Origin: Zygaena filipendulae
Lineage: Eukaryota; Arthropoda; Insecta; Lepidoptera; Zygaenidae
Length of the DNA stretch: 64,000 nucleotides
Direction of reading: 5' to 3'
NCBI GenBank assembly: GCA_907165275.2
Contig: OU015675.1
Span: 5,287,501 to 5,351,500, forward strand
Positions 53,650 to 64,000 of the stretch are shown piece after piece. Numbering within the stretch: the first letter of the stretch is position 1; each line of letters starts with the position of its first letter. Position numbers and translations under genes: made by a program. The notes under the pieces were generated by a model that was given only the letters and a program-made list of their open reading frames with translations, searched no databases and had not been told where the DNA came from.

Positions 53650-53843
53650 TCTTACCCCTCTCCGGGGTGAATGGATCAAAATGCGTTTGTTTGTAGGTAT
53701 AAAATTACCGTAAAATTTTTAAGTCATACAATTCGGTACGTGGACTCTCTTCTATTCAAATAAAGGAAAACGTATTTTAGGGATTTTTCAATTCTTTACT
53801 TAGGGTAAAATGACAGGCGAGTGAAACCGCGCGGACTAGCTAG
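53650..53843 (+). mobile_element. Helitron relic
   Basis: Decayed; only 'gcgagtgaaaccgcgcgg' and CTAG at 53840-53843 are clear. Confidence 0.45.
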
Positions 53844-54121
53844 TGTTATTATAAGATAACAATGAAAGTTATTATATAGAAAGGTGTATCAAATTGCATT
53901 CTTTATGTTTTCATTGTTGTTTTGGTGGGTAAAGTGGGTTATTGGGTTTCTATTGCATCATTTTACATACGTATTCTGAGCTACGTCTGTAATATATTTT
54001 TTTTTTGTTTATTAAAAGGTTCAAACCTTACGTGTACAATAACATTGTAGTAACGTAACGTTAGTTCTAGCTACAAACAAATCTTATTATCTTTACATAA
54101 TCTATAGACAATAATAAATAA

Positions 54122-54437
54122 TCTTTACTAATATAGGTATAAATGCGAAAGTGAGTTTGTTGTTTGTTTGTTACGCTTTCACGCCTTAACGGCTCAACCG
54201 AACACCACGAAATTTTGCATGCACGTTTTCAGGGGTACAGAGAAAGAAATAGGGTACTTTTGTCCCGGAATTCCCACGGGAAATTCGAAATTAACGCGGG
54301 AAATACTACCTTAATTTTACATATCTACACGTTGTCAAGGGTCGGTAAAAAAATGTGGTAGTGAGTACCTACTTTTATCTCGGGATACCCGCGGGATCTC
54401 CGAAATTAACGCGGGTGAAATCGCAAGGAACAGCTAG
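54122..54437 (+). mobile_element. Helitron (Lep1-like), duplicated 3' half
   Basis: TC at 54122, 'ataaatgcgaaagtgagttt', 'ttacgctttcacgccttaac', two 3' halves, CTAG at 54434-54437. Confidence 0.75.
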
Positions 54438-54601
54438 TAATATTATACAGAGGTAAAGTGAATTGTGAGTTTGTGAATTTGTCGTTGGTCGTTGTAGACT
54501 CTACAGGAATAGGGCATTCTTCCCTATTTCCTTTTCTGTATTTCCAGAATTCCCGCGGAAACTCTGAAATCGGGGCGGGTGAAACCGCGGGGAACAGCTA
54601 G
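54438..54601 (+). mobile_element. Helitron, abutting the previous copy
   Basis: Begins right after CTAG; 'attcccgcggaaactctgaa', hairpin 'gcgggtgaaaccgcgg', CTAG at 54598-54601. Confidence 0.65.
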
Positions 54602-54977
54602 TTTTAATATAAATTATTTAAGTACTCGCTATATACATACATACACTGTGTATATTTACATTTTTGGCATAAATTGTACAAATGTTATTGGACTGTTTAT
54701 AATGAATGTAATTAAATAGTAAAATAATCGTAGTTTTAATTTTATCGACATTACCACACAACGCAAGACAACAAAACATAATTATGTAAGACATATGTAT
54801 ATTACCACATGCCCATTAAATCTTGCACCGTAGCGTGCGTTGAAACGAGGGGGTAGATGCTGTGAAAACTGGATTTATCTCGTGCTTTTAGTTTTCGCGT
54901 GAAGCCTCACCCACACGGTCTTCGCTGAGTGCCGGAGGACTAATTCTGCTCACACGAAACCCAACTCACTCAATACA
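54602..54977. other. No gene recognised
   Basis: Mixed AT-rich and GC-balanced sequence, nothing identifiable. Confidence 0.35.
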
Positions 54978-55193
54978 TCCTACTAATATTATAAACGCGA
55001 AAGGATGATGTATGGATGGATGGATGGATGGATGTTTGTTACTATTTCACGCAAAAACTACTGGATTGATTTAAATTTTAAATGAAACTTTACTGTAGCT
55101 TATACATTAGATTAACACATAGGGTACTTTTTATCCGGGAATTCCCGCGGGAACTCTGAAATTAACGCGGGTGAAACCGCGGGGCACAACTAG
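54978..55193 (+). mobile_element. Helitron with (GGAT)n tract
   Basis: TCCTACTAATATTATAAACG at the 5' end, four to five GGAT repeats at about 55014-55034, perfect hairpin 'cgcgggtgaaaccgcg', CTAG at 55190-55193. A related, shorter copy is nested at about 59257. Confidence 0.8.
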
Positions 55194-55286
55194 TATTATA
55201 TACTACATCTACACTAGTATGTATACTAAGATTTCCATAAATATGGTGACGTCGACTGGGACAATAGACTCGTTGAATTCAGGTTT

Positions 55287-55530
55287 TTAGTCCGTCGTGA
55301 AGGTTAAAAAAACAAGATTAGATACGTACCTACATTATTATTTATCTATTCTTACGTAGGTACCTGATAAAAAATAACGTCGATATAATATTGAGTTGGA
55401 AAGTCGCGTGACGTCACGTCTTGTTACAATTTATGCGTAGTTGTGACATCACGAGCCCCCACTGCTAAGCTTTAATGAGCTTTATCTAACAATTAGTATT
55501 TTTTTCATTAATTGGAAAAAGCAAAATATA
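55287..55530 (+). mobile_element. TGACGTCA-bearing MITE, right-truncated
   Basis: Left AGTCCGTC retained, one TGACGTCA (about 55409), the second mutated to TGACATCA (about 55445), 'cacgagcccccac' block, no right terminus. Confidence 0.6.
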
Positions 55531-55743
55531 GAGATCGAAAAGGAACTTTATTAGAAAAATAGTTACCTAGCTTACTTAAAGGTACAAAAAAGTTAGTACC
55601 TACCTATTAAAAAATACTTTTTTCTTGTAAGAACAAGTTCTGGTATACGTTATGATATAGCACAATCGACCTCCTGGTAAATGAGTCTCGACTATCGGTT
55701 TAAACCTTTTATAAAAGCCCGTAGACGCCGTTGATTGCCCATC

Positions 55744-56096
55744 TACAAACGTGTTAATGAATTAACTGAAAACCTGATAGGTAAAACCCAATTTAAAAAA
55801 AATAAATAATAATATTTATAATTAAAATATAATTTAGGCCGAAAAAATCAAAACTTTAAAAGATATTCAACATAAGTTTGGAGGTGACCTATCTACGAAA
55901 TTTCAAGCTACGCCCGCGTCTACCGGTTCGAATTTTTTTACCGCGGGCGGCGTACGCGCCAAATAGGTATTGTATTATAAATAATTTAGACATGGGCTAG
56001 TAAAAATGAAAAACATTAACCATAGTGCGATCGATTCGCTAGTTGATTCTGAGCAAACTTCTTTCTAGTTTTCAGTTAATTCATTAACACGATGTA
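55744..56096 (+). mobile_element. TIR MITE (TACAACGTGTTAAT), copy 4
   Basis: 353 bp; ends TACAAACGTGTTAATG and CATTAACACGATGTA. Confidence 0.75.
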
Positions 56097-56339
56097 CAGT
56101 GTCGACCGTTATTGATGAAATAGTGCATGGTGCAGTTCACTGTACTTAGTGAGTGGAATAGGCCTTCAACCCTGCTGCATTTTATGCCTTGCTTCTGCAT
56201 ATTTTAGGCTGCGTCGGCGTCTAATTATTCATCACAGCACTTAGCGATGCATTTCCTACAATTGTTCCATTTTCTTTCTCTCCTTTGTATGTGATAACTT
56301 TAAGTGGAATGTTGCCAAAGTACCGATATTTAAAAATGA

Positions 56340-56593
56340 AAAGTTACCCAACTCTGTTTGTCTGTCCGTTACCTTTTCAGACGTTAACTAGTCAACTGAT
56401 CAAATGAAATTTTGCGTACAAGTAATTATCAATGGTACATAAAAGGACTTCAAGTCCTTTTTATCCCGGAACTCGAGCGGGGACTCCGTAATGAACGCAA
56501 ATTAAAAAAAAATAATAATAAATAAATATGGCGTGTTTTGTATAGATGTTGTCAGGGGTATACAGAAAAGGACATAGACAAGGATCAGCTAGT
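56340..56593 (+). mobile_element. Degenerate Helitron
   Basis: 'ctgtttgtctgtccgttacc', 'caaatgaaattttgcgtaca', duplicated 'ggacat/aggactt' cores and a terminal cagCTAG near 56593. Confidence 0.55.
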
Positions 56594-56629
56594 ATTATCT
56601 ACATAGCATATAGAGAGAAGTTCTAAAAA

Positions 56630-56785
56630 AACTTGAAAGCCCCACTTGAAAGCCAGTTCTCATCCTCATTCCAGGTCGGCAACGCACCTGCATGCCTCCT
56701 GGTGTTGCAGATGTCAATGGGCGGCGGTAATCATCAGGTGTACCACTTGTCCGTTTGCCCCCTATGACATTAAAATATATATTTT
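56630..56785 (+). repeat. Retroelement 3' tail (SINE-like)
   Basis: GC-rich 'caggtcggcaacgcacctgc', 'ggtgttgcagatgtcaatgg', 'gtttgccccctatgacatta'. This block is widespread in Lepidoptera and ends in A-rich sequence; its poly(A) junction matches the short insert at 39062-39115. Confidence 0.6.
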
Positions 56786-56961
56786 CTATGACGCATTCTC
56801 TCGGAATTATTAAACCAGCGTCATCAGCTATGAAGGTAAGATTGGTTTCCATATTTAGTATAATAATTTAGTATTTAGTATTTCCTTTATCTTGATACGT
56901 ATCATCTTAGGGGGCATCCATTAATTACTCGAGGCGATTTTGGCGATTTTCGCGTGAAAAC

Positions 56962-57125
56962 CAAGCAACACGTGGTTTATACTCCACATTATTACATATA
57001 TATTATTCTATAGATATATAATTATATACATGCCCAGACTGGAAAATGGAACCGTGTGTTCATCACACAAAGTCCACCCCCACCGGGAGTCGAATCCGGA
57101 ACCTCTTGATTAGCAGGTGGCGGTT
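56962..57125 (-). repeat. tRNA-derived SINE, truncated
   Basis: Reverse copy missing the tail; retains 'catcacacaaagtccacccc' and the reverse B-box gagtcgaatccgg. Confidence 0.7.
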
Positions 57126-57280
57126 GGTAGTGGGCTGCCAACTGAAAACCAGCGCTAGGTGTTCCCGCACCTAGTTATGCTGAGTTGGTGACCCTGTCGG
57201 CAGAGCATGCAAGAGATATATCTATGTCTCTTTAGATTAGGACCTGTTTATGTTTGTTTCTTTTTCTTGTGAGTTGTGCT

Positions 57281-57895
57281 GAGATAATAGTACATTGTTA
57301 TCCTAGGGGTGAAAGTAACTTATTTAGTCCCGAGACGGGGTTTGGTGCCCGAGCGTAGCGAGGGCGCCAATAGATCGAGGGACTAAATAAGTCTTTCTCC
57401 CGAGGGTAACACTGTGCTTTTCATTACGAATGCAAGGAAAGTCAAAATAAAAATAGGAATTAGCTAAAGAAAAAATGAGTGAAGATCGGATAGTCGCTTG
57501 ACACTTTCTCACCTATTTCTTTTTCTTTGGCCGGCTAGCTATTCAGCCAGTATTTTTTATTTACATTGTGGCGACCCAAAAAAAATATTTTCTTTAATTA
57601 TAAGTATTAATTAAAGAAAATAAAAAAATATAAATAGGAATTAGCTTAAGAAAAAGTGAGTGAATTTTATTTTAATTAATACCTACTTAAACTTTACGTT
57701 ATTTCAATTTTACATCGCGCTGGCTGTATAGAAAGTTGAAACATGGTTCAATAGAAATGTGAAAATAGACCTAGTTTTTTTAATAATTTGACAGTTGTCA
57801 GTTGAAAGCGATTCTCCCTAGGGCTGAAAAGGGTTACTTTCAACCCGCTTCTCAGGCAACTTCAGACCTACTTTCCGAGTATGAGTAATGAAAAT
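57281..57895 (+). repeat. ~600-bp unclassified repeat, fullest copy
   Basis: Begins 'gataatagtacattgttatc'. Near the left end a fold-back pairs 'gtaacttatttagtccc' with 'gggactaaataag' around the GC-rich palindrome 'cccgagcgtagcgagggcgc'. It ends 'ccgagtatgagtaatgaaaa'. Three copies in the window; no coding capacity. Confidence 0.65.
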
Positions 57896-58709
57896 GTATT
57901 TTCTTTCTTCTTTCTTTCAGGTAGGCATGGTGACCTACCTATCATCGGATCTTTCGTGGACGCTCCCTTATCTACTTAGGTAACTTTCCCCTCGGGAACT
58001 TATACCAATTAAGCACAGTCGTCCAGATATTTAAATAGACTGACTTTCTTCGCCGACTGTACTTAATAATCATCCTTTCCCTTTAGGTCCAATTCCTTGT
58101 AATAAATTTGTTCGGTCTAAAAGACCAGTTCAAAAGTAAATGTACCTGCATACTGTGTATGTACTACAATCGTTATCACCCGAAAGCAATTCACCGGAAC
58201 TATATCTATATAGAGTTGTTAATGCTACTTTAAAAAATGCATTAAACTTTTTTCAGATGAAAACATATTAAGAATCGATTTGTCACATGAGAATTAAAAG
58301 TGCGGATATAGCACTACGTGGTCGTGATTTATTTACTAGTAACACCGGTTTTTACTTCTGCTTTTATGTTGACTTATCAAAACACTTTCTCAAGAGTGAT
58401 GAGGAAAATTCTTGGCAAACATAATTTGTTAATATCAATCCGTTTCTTTCTACTTTAGTCAAGTTATTATGTTGGAATTTTTAATCTCAATAGTTAAAAT
58501 GTCAGAAATTTTCAGACGGTTATGTATATTCGTGCAAAACTTCAAGTAGGTAGGTAGGTATATTTACCGAAATATTCCCAAAACTCATGTAAATTTTGAA
58601 AGTGACTATGTAAAACATAACCATAAAGCGTTTAATACATTTCTTTTCGTGATGAATAGTTTTGTGTGCGAAAATCACCCGGCGACACTGGTTTTCATCT
58701 GTTTTCATA
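57896..58709. other. No gene recognised
   Basis: AT-rich; no gloverin-like frame on the + strand. Confidence 0.4.
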
Positions 58710-58913
58710 CTAGCGATCCCCGCGATTTCACCCGCGTTAATTTCGAAGTTCCCGCAGGAATTCCAGGTTACAATATAGCCTATGTTACTCAGGGATAATA
58801 TAGCATTCTAATGGTGAAGAATTTTTATAATCGGTCCAGTAGTTTTTCAAACAAATCGTAACAAACAAACAAACAAAACATCAAATTTTTCCCCTTTATA
58901 ACATAAGTTTAGA
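58710..58913 (-). mobile_element. Helitron, reverse
   Basis: CTAG at 58710-58713, hairpin 'ccgcgatttcacccgcg', 'ctatgttactcagggataat', (AAAC)n and reverse 5' end 'ctttataacataagtttaga'. Confidence 0.75.
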
Positions 58914-59013
58914 AAACGAAAGTAATAACAAATATTATTTGCGTTCTCAATTTAAAGCTAGAAAAAAACAAGAATTCACTTTGCGAACGCGGGCAATGGC
59001 GCATGCATGTTGA

Positions 59014-59475
59014 CTACAGTTTAATATTTAGTCCGCCTTGAAGATTAATAAAAAATGTTGGACATATTGAATTTTTCCTTTTTTTACGTAGGTAATCAAA
59101 AAATAACGGCGATACATTAAGTTGAAATTCCGTATTACGTCACACCTAGGTACACTTTATACTTAATTATGACGTCACGAGCTCCCACTCCTGAACTTTA
59201 ATGAATTTTATCTACTTGAGCAATTTTTCAATAATTCGAAAAAGCAAGAAATCCTACTTCCTATCCTACTAAGTACTTGTAAGAATGTATGGATGGATGG
59301 ATGGATGTTTGTTACTCTTTCACGTAAAAACTACTGGATGGATTTCAATGAAACTTTACAATAATATAGCTTATACATCAAATTAACACATAGGGTAGTT
59401 AGGGCACACTAGTACGTGTTTATAATTTTTTTACTATCTAAATGACGGACTAAATAGAATTTTGATTTTTATACC
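59014..59475 (+). mobile_element. TGACGTCA-bearing MITE interrupted by a Helitron
   Basis: Left end with AGTCCGCC, TACGTCA and TGACGTCA sites (about 59135 and 59170), 'gaaaaagcaag', and the right end 'ctaaatgacggactaaatag'. A Helitron is nested between the last two. Confidence 0.7.
59257..59413 (+). mobile_element. Helitron with (GGAT)n, nested in MITE
   Basis: TC start region 'tcctatcctactaagtactt', (GGAT)n at about 59290-59306, 'tcacgtaaaaactactggat', terminal cacaCTAG|T. The hairpin region is deleted. Confidence 0.65.
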
Positions 59476-60110
59476 TACCTTGTCATCATGCCTATTGCGC
59501 GCAGTGCCAGCTCGTTAGACTTATCCAAAAGTTTACCTTTCTCGAGTTGCTCTGCACAGTGTACAGTGTACACTAACCATCACTTCCGGGCTGCTATAAA
59601 AACTTCGTGCATCCATTGCAAAGGCACCATTGCACCGAGAGAAGTCAGCGGGCGAAGCGGCACCCGCATTTTTTATACTATACATTAAAAACATGAAGAT
59701 TTTTGTAAGTGATCCTTTCAATTTTTATCTACAATATGTAATAGTGATTTTGCGTGATAAAAGAGAGTCGTGTGTGTCTCTATGAGTGTGTGACGTCGCC
59801 CCCGGGAGTTGTGGGTTCGGTTCCCGGTGGACATTGTAATGGGAATTGTACAAGTTTACCCGAAGTGGGGATCAAAAGCGGTATCTAAGTGTTCACGTGT
59901 CTAAAATTCTAGAAAAATACCATTTCTTCAGATGTGTGCTTCTGCTTAGCTTGCATTGACTCGTCTTACCCTTACGGTACAGGATTCTCGAAATAGATGA
60001 GCCCCAATATCGATTTAGGGACATGCTATACTCTACTAAACAAGATAAAAACAAACTACTTCCTTCTTAATATATACCTACACCCCTTTTCATATCCATG
60101 ACGTCATGAC
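59476..60110. other. No gene recognised; tRNA-like fragment
   Basis: GC-balanced patch at 59488-59690 with short frames on both strands and no family match. At about 59790-59845 'gtgggttcggttcccgg' is a B-box-like sequence from a SINE or tRNA relic. Confidence 0.35.
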
Positions 60111-60335
60111 GATCCGATTGGTGCAGTAGGTCACCATGCCTACTCGCTAATCATGAGGTTCCGGGTTCGATTCCCGGTAGAGGTGGACCTTGTAAAAGTT
60201 CCAATTTCTGGTCTGGACGTGTTTATATATCTATAATATATCTGTTATAATAATTATGTAGTATATACCTGCCAAGTTTGCTTGGTTTCCACTACGCAAG
60301 CTTATAGCTGTGGGATCAAAAAGCTTGCGTAGCTT
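60111..60335 (+). repeat. tRNA-derived SINE, best B-box
   Basis: gatccgattggtgcagtagg head, GGGTTCGATTCCCGG B-box, 'gcttggtttccactacgcaa' and 'gtgggatcaaaaa' end. Confidence 0.78.
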
Positions 60336-60459
60336 ATTGGGTAGGTACGTAGTCCTGCGCAAATGTTCGATTTAAAATCTCTAGATATAGCAAGAAGCGA
60401 TCACATTTTACATAGAATGATTTTCTAACACTACCGAATCTATTTTTACTGTAATAAAA

Positions 60460-60750
60460 GAGTAGAATCCGCGATTCCGTACATTGAAATTTTTACTAAA
60501 ACTTTACAGGAGGCGATAAAAGAAGAGTAGCCAACAGAAAAAAGTTTTTTTTAATTCTTTTCGGTCTGTCTGTCTGTTGACGATAACGTGCGAATCTACT
60601 GAACGGATTGTCATATTATGGTTTTCACAGGTAGATTAAGCTTCGCCTGGAGCAACATATAGGCTTTGTTTCATTTACATCGGCTGTCGGGAAAAAAGTG
60701 GATATTATATAAAAGCGTTTCACGCAGGTGAAACCGCGGGGCACAGCTAG
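60460..60750 (+). mobile_element. Helitron, long subfamily, diverged
   Basis: 'gattccgtacattgaaattt', (CTGT)n, 'ctactgaacggattgtcata', hairpin 'cgcaggtgaaaccgcgg', CTAG at 60747-60750. Confidence 0.65.
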
Positions 60751-62923
60751 TTAATACAATAACTCCTAAAACTGTTTCAAGTTCAACAAATTGAGCTGAA
60801 CGCTCATTCGACAATACCTCACGACACCACCTCATCGAAACCGATTCTAATTTAGATCTTAACGTCATACAAATAAAGTGACTATACTTTTTTCATATCT
60901 GTTTCAAAGCTAAGTCGGAATTCACATGACGCATCAAATAATTAACTGTCATGTTAGACTTGAATATTCAATTAAAATTCGGAAACTGTGTCAGGCAATT
61001 TTCAAACTTATATCACTTGACGCTGAGTTTACCATCGCAGATGATTTGGTTGAAGGCGTTTGTTACATTATTAAAAATTCAATATGGCCTCCAAACCTCA
61101 AACACGGCTTGAAACTTGATCTGGGATTTGATAAAAGGATTAGGTTTTATACTTATCATTAGTGTAATCGAGGGGAGGATTTTGTATACCTACGTATACT
61201 GTGGAGACTTGCGTTAATTTCGATATTCCCTCGGGAACTCTCTAATTTATGTACATAAAACACATAAAAAGCGAATCTGTTTACATACAATTGAAGATCA
61301 GTCAAATACCTACAGTAAAAGTTTTGACGCTTAGGCTATAAAATTCCAAATTCACATTAGTCTAGAAAATATAGAAAAAAAAAAACTAATTTACTCGTTA
61401 GTCGTTACACTGCTTCGGTATTACTATTATGTTATTTTTAGCTTAATTTCTGCTCCGATATCACCATCTTTTTGAAAATCTTTTAACAACTTTACATCCA
61501 AATGTTCATAATAATATCGACTCTACGAGTACATACAGTAAGAAAGACACACAAAATCGAAATTTCAACGGATGCGATGTCAAATTCATATAATATGTAA
61601 CTCTATGGTAAATACTGGAACCTCAGATAATCCAATAAAGACCTGTGAAAATTCTCATACATTTTGGGAGATCTCTTTAAACAGTCACTTTTTAAAATAA
61701 GAATAATAACTATTAAATACTGACCAAACTATGTGAAAGTACACCCTTATTCTAAATATAAACTTAATTTAATCCCAAACAAGTAATAGTCATTTGAGCT
61801 ATAAATTTAATTGCACTAAAAATATATATCTGTTTTAACTGCTTTCGTAAATATGGATCTACGTCAAAACTTTGCTTCATTCAGATTGGCTAGTTAATTT
61901 GCGAGCTACCGTAAAAATGCTCTTCATTTTACACTGTCCAAAACATAAATCATACGTAGGTATAACATAGAGACATATTATTCATTTTTACGTAACAATT
62001 TACTACATCCATACACTCGTTTATAGTTTGTTATACGTATATGATGTGCCGCAGACATTATGAACCGGTTAAATGTGTAATTACAGCGTCTGGATGCGAG
62101 TAAAAGGGAGTAACATTACATTCACTTCCATTTTGTGCTATTCCGAAAGATTACGAAAGTCTCTGCACACGTGAACATCAAGTGAATCATGTAACGTATG
62201 GATTCCGAAGTTAGTCGAAATTAATTGTAACACAAAATATAATTACTAAAAACATAATCATTGATTGTTTAATAACCGTAAAATTCGCTTTAATTAGACA
62301 AAAATGTCTATATAATTTTTAAACTATTATTTATTTAGTGTTTAAACGATACCAAATTACATACGTATAGTAACATAAAGACTCGAGTCTTCGGATAAAA
62401 AAATCGCATATCCTGAATATCCTGGTCAGGATAATGAGATTTAATAAATTATGCTATCGTTACCGGTTTCAGATAAGTGTGCAAAGTTTAAATTCAATCC
62501 GACGTTTTGAAGTGAATGAAAATCACGTTCAAAATTTCATGATGAATCAGAGTGACTTTTTTGTATTTTCACCATTCAATTAAGTCGTTTTCTTCTTTCT
62601 TTACGAGTGCTGCATTGCATAGAGTGAAATATTAAAGCTCTGTTGCGGGATTTCATAATTTGTGCAGGCCCAACTTCAACCTTTTGAATTTTGAGGTAAG
62701 CGTGAAGTGAATATCGGATCCGTTAGTAGAATAAGTGTCTCATATTACTCAGGACGGGATGTATGAGTTTTTGTCTTTGCAACTTTTATGGTATGGATAA
62801 AGATGTTTCTACTCCTCTAATGTCAACACACACACTTACAAACCACCTAATACCATAATATTTCAAAACCAATCTTATAAAACTTTTAAAAATCTCATAT
62901 TTGGTCTTGATTTGAAATATCTA
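60751..62923. other. Long unassigned stretch; one gene-like frame
   Basis: A 78-codon plus-strand frame at 60926-61162 (ending KHGLKLDLGFDKRIRFYTYH) has coding-like composition, and possible acceptor AGs precede it. I recognise no family, and it does not align with the gloverin C-terminus. The rest is AT-rich with no repeat that I can name. Confidence 0.3.
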
Positions 62924-63294
62924 TACAACGCGACGTGTTAATGAATTGACTGAAAACTAAAAATTAGTTTGCTCAGAATCGACTTCCGAATCAATCGCAC
63001 CAAGTTTTAATATGGGTAATATTTTTCGTTTTTACCAACCCATTTCTAAATGATTTATAATAGGTACAATATTTGGCGCGTACGCCGCCGCCCGTAGCAA
63101 AAAAATCGAAACGGTCATTGACACGTAGGTGCGGGCATAGCGCTTGAAATTTCGTAGAAAGGTCATCTCTAAACTAATGTTGAATAACTTTTAAACTATT
63201 AATGTTTTCAACATAATTTATATTTTAATCATATTATTGTTTATTTTTTTAAAATGGGGTGTATCAGGTTTTTGTTTTTCATTAACAGGTTGTA
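62924..63294 (-). mobile_element. TIR MITE (TACAACGTGTTAAT), copy 5, reverse
   Basis: Same ends but inverted interior: 'ggcgcgtacgccgccgcccg' precedes 'cgtaggtgcgggcatagcgc'. A few bases at the left end are duplicated (tacaacgcgacgtg). Confidence 0.72.
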
Positions 63295-63597
63295 TAATTG
63301 TATAAAAATGAATTTAGACATATTCGGTGCATCACCACCTAAATTTAAAAGGCAAGTCCGAGCCTACTTATAAAATTCTCGAAATATACTTTTGCAGTTG
63401 GTTATTTTTGTGATATTACCCAAGCTTTTCTGTTCCTACGTTCTTTTACTAATAAGTTTTTGTTTTTCGATGTAATAAACATGTATTGCCTTCTTTAAAA
63501 TTGCATGCAGTGTTTACCTATAAAAGTTGTACACTTAGATTCAAAGTATTTTCTGTTAATATAGATTTAAGATGTTTTGGTGTGTTAACTGCTGGTA
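63295..63597. other. No gene recognised
   Basis: AT-rich spacer. Confidence 0.3.
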
Positions 63598-63917
63598 GAC
63601 CAATAAATGAAAATATAATAAAAATAAAATCCCTATTCACTGGGTCACAGTATCACGCATGAACGGCTGGATCAATAATGCTAATTCTTTTTTTTTGTTG
63701 TGTATTTATTGTAACAAGAAGAAGAACAGGTATTAAAGAATTTTGGAGTTCCTGCGGGAATACCGAAACTCACGCGGGTGTATCTCCGAAACGGTTGCAC
63801 CGATTTTGCCGGGACTTTCACTGCTAATTAGCTGATGTTATAAAGAGTAAATTAGGCTACTTTGGACTTCCTGCGGGAATTCCAAAACTCACGCGGGTGG
63901 ACGCGGGGTACAGCTAG
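63598..63917 (+). mobile_element. Helitron, second subfamily, full-length
   Basis: 'ggagttcctgcgggaatacc', 'cgaaacggttgcaccgattt', 'aattagctgatgttataaag', hairpin remnant 'cacgcgggtggacgcgg' and CTAG at 63914-63917. Confidence 0.72.
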
Positions 63918-64000
63918 TTATAAATAATAATCAAACATTTTTCTTTACTAATTAATTCACAAAAACACATTACTAATCTACTTCGAAGTGTTTTTTGTTC

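Noticed and set aside
59790..59850. tRNA gene
   Set aside because: Only a B-box-like GGGTTCGGTTCCCGG is present. No cloverleaf with acceptor and anticodon arms could be drawn.
60926..61162. Missing 3' exon of gloverin
   Set aside because: Lacks the glycine-rich pattern and conserved ending of gloverins, and is 16 kb from exon 2.

Overview
The window is lepidopteran (moth or butterfly) nuclear DNA. It is AT-rich, gene-poor and packed with transposable elements. Evidence for the assignment: a gloverin gene start (a family known only from Lepidoptera), an attacin-family gene, dozens of Lep1-like non-autonomous Helitrons (5' TC, a GC-rich 3' hairpin, terminal CTAG), a tRNA-derived SINE present in six copies, and LINE fragments (RTE, Jockey) of kinds common in moths. 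I saw no rRNA, CRISPR or prokaryotic features.

Layout. Positions 1-31.2 kb hold no host gene that I can support. The content is Helitron relics, SINEs, an RTE tail, a Jockey tail, a hAT element with an 8-bp target duplication, a PIF-like foldback MITE and several TIR MITE families, separated by AT-rich sequence without recognisable coding. From 32.0 to 42.9 kb lies the one complete host gene: a five-exon attacin-like gene on the + strand, with all splice sites GT-AG, all introns phase 2 and a 387-residue product. The product has a signal peptide, a propeptide ending in RAKR, an N-terminal attacin domain and four repeated glycine-rich (G) domains, where textbook attacins have two. Its introns are full of insertions: a repeat with inverted arrays of ~135-bp units, an intact antisense LINE, an internally deleted Tc1/mariner-like element, three copies of one MITE in and around the gene, and a perfect head-to-tail triplet of Helitrons just upstream of the last exon.

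About 1.06 kb downstream (43.9 kb, same strand) a second immune gene begins. Its first two exons encode the signal peptide, propeptide and first mature residues of a gloverin. I find no downstream gloverin exons in the remaining 18.8 kb, so it is either a 5' fragment or pseudogene, or has a very long intron. Both genes encode secreted glycine-rich anti-Gram-negative peptides and share phase-2 introns, so the locus looks like a small antimicrobial-peptide cluster, probably induced together by IMD/Relish signalling (inference). Positions 45.2-64 kb are again repeats plus non-coding sequence, with three nested insertions across the window whose order can be read directly.
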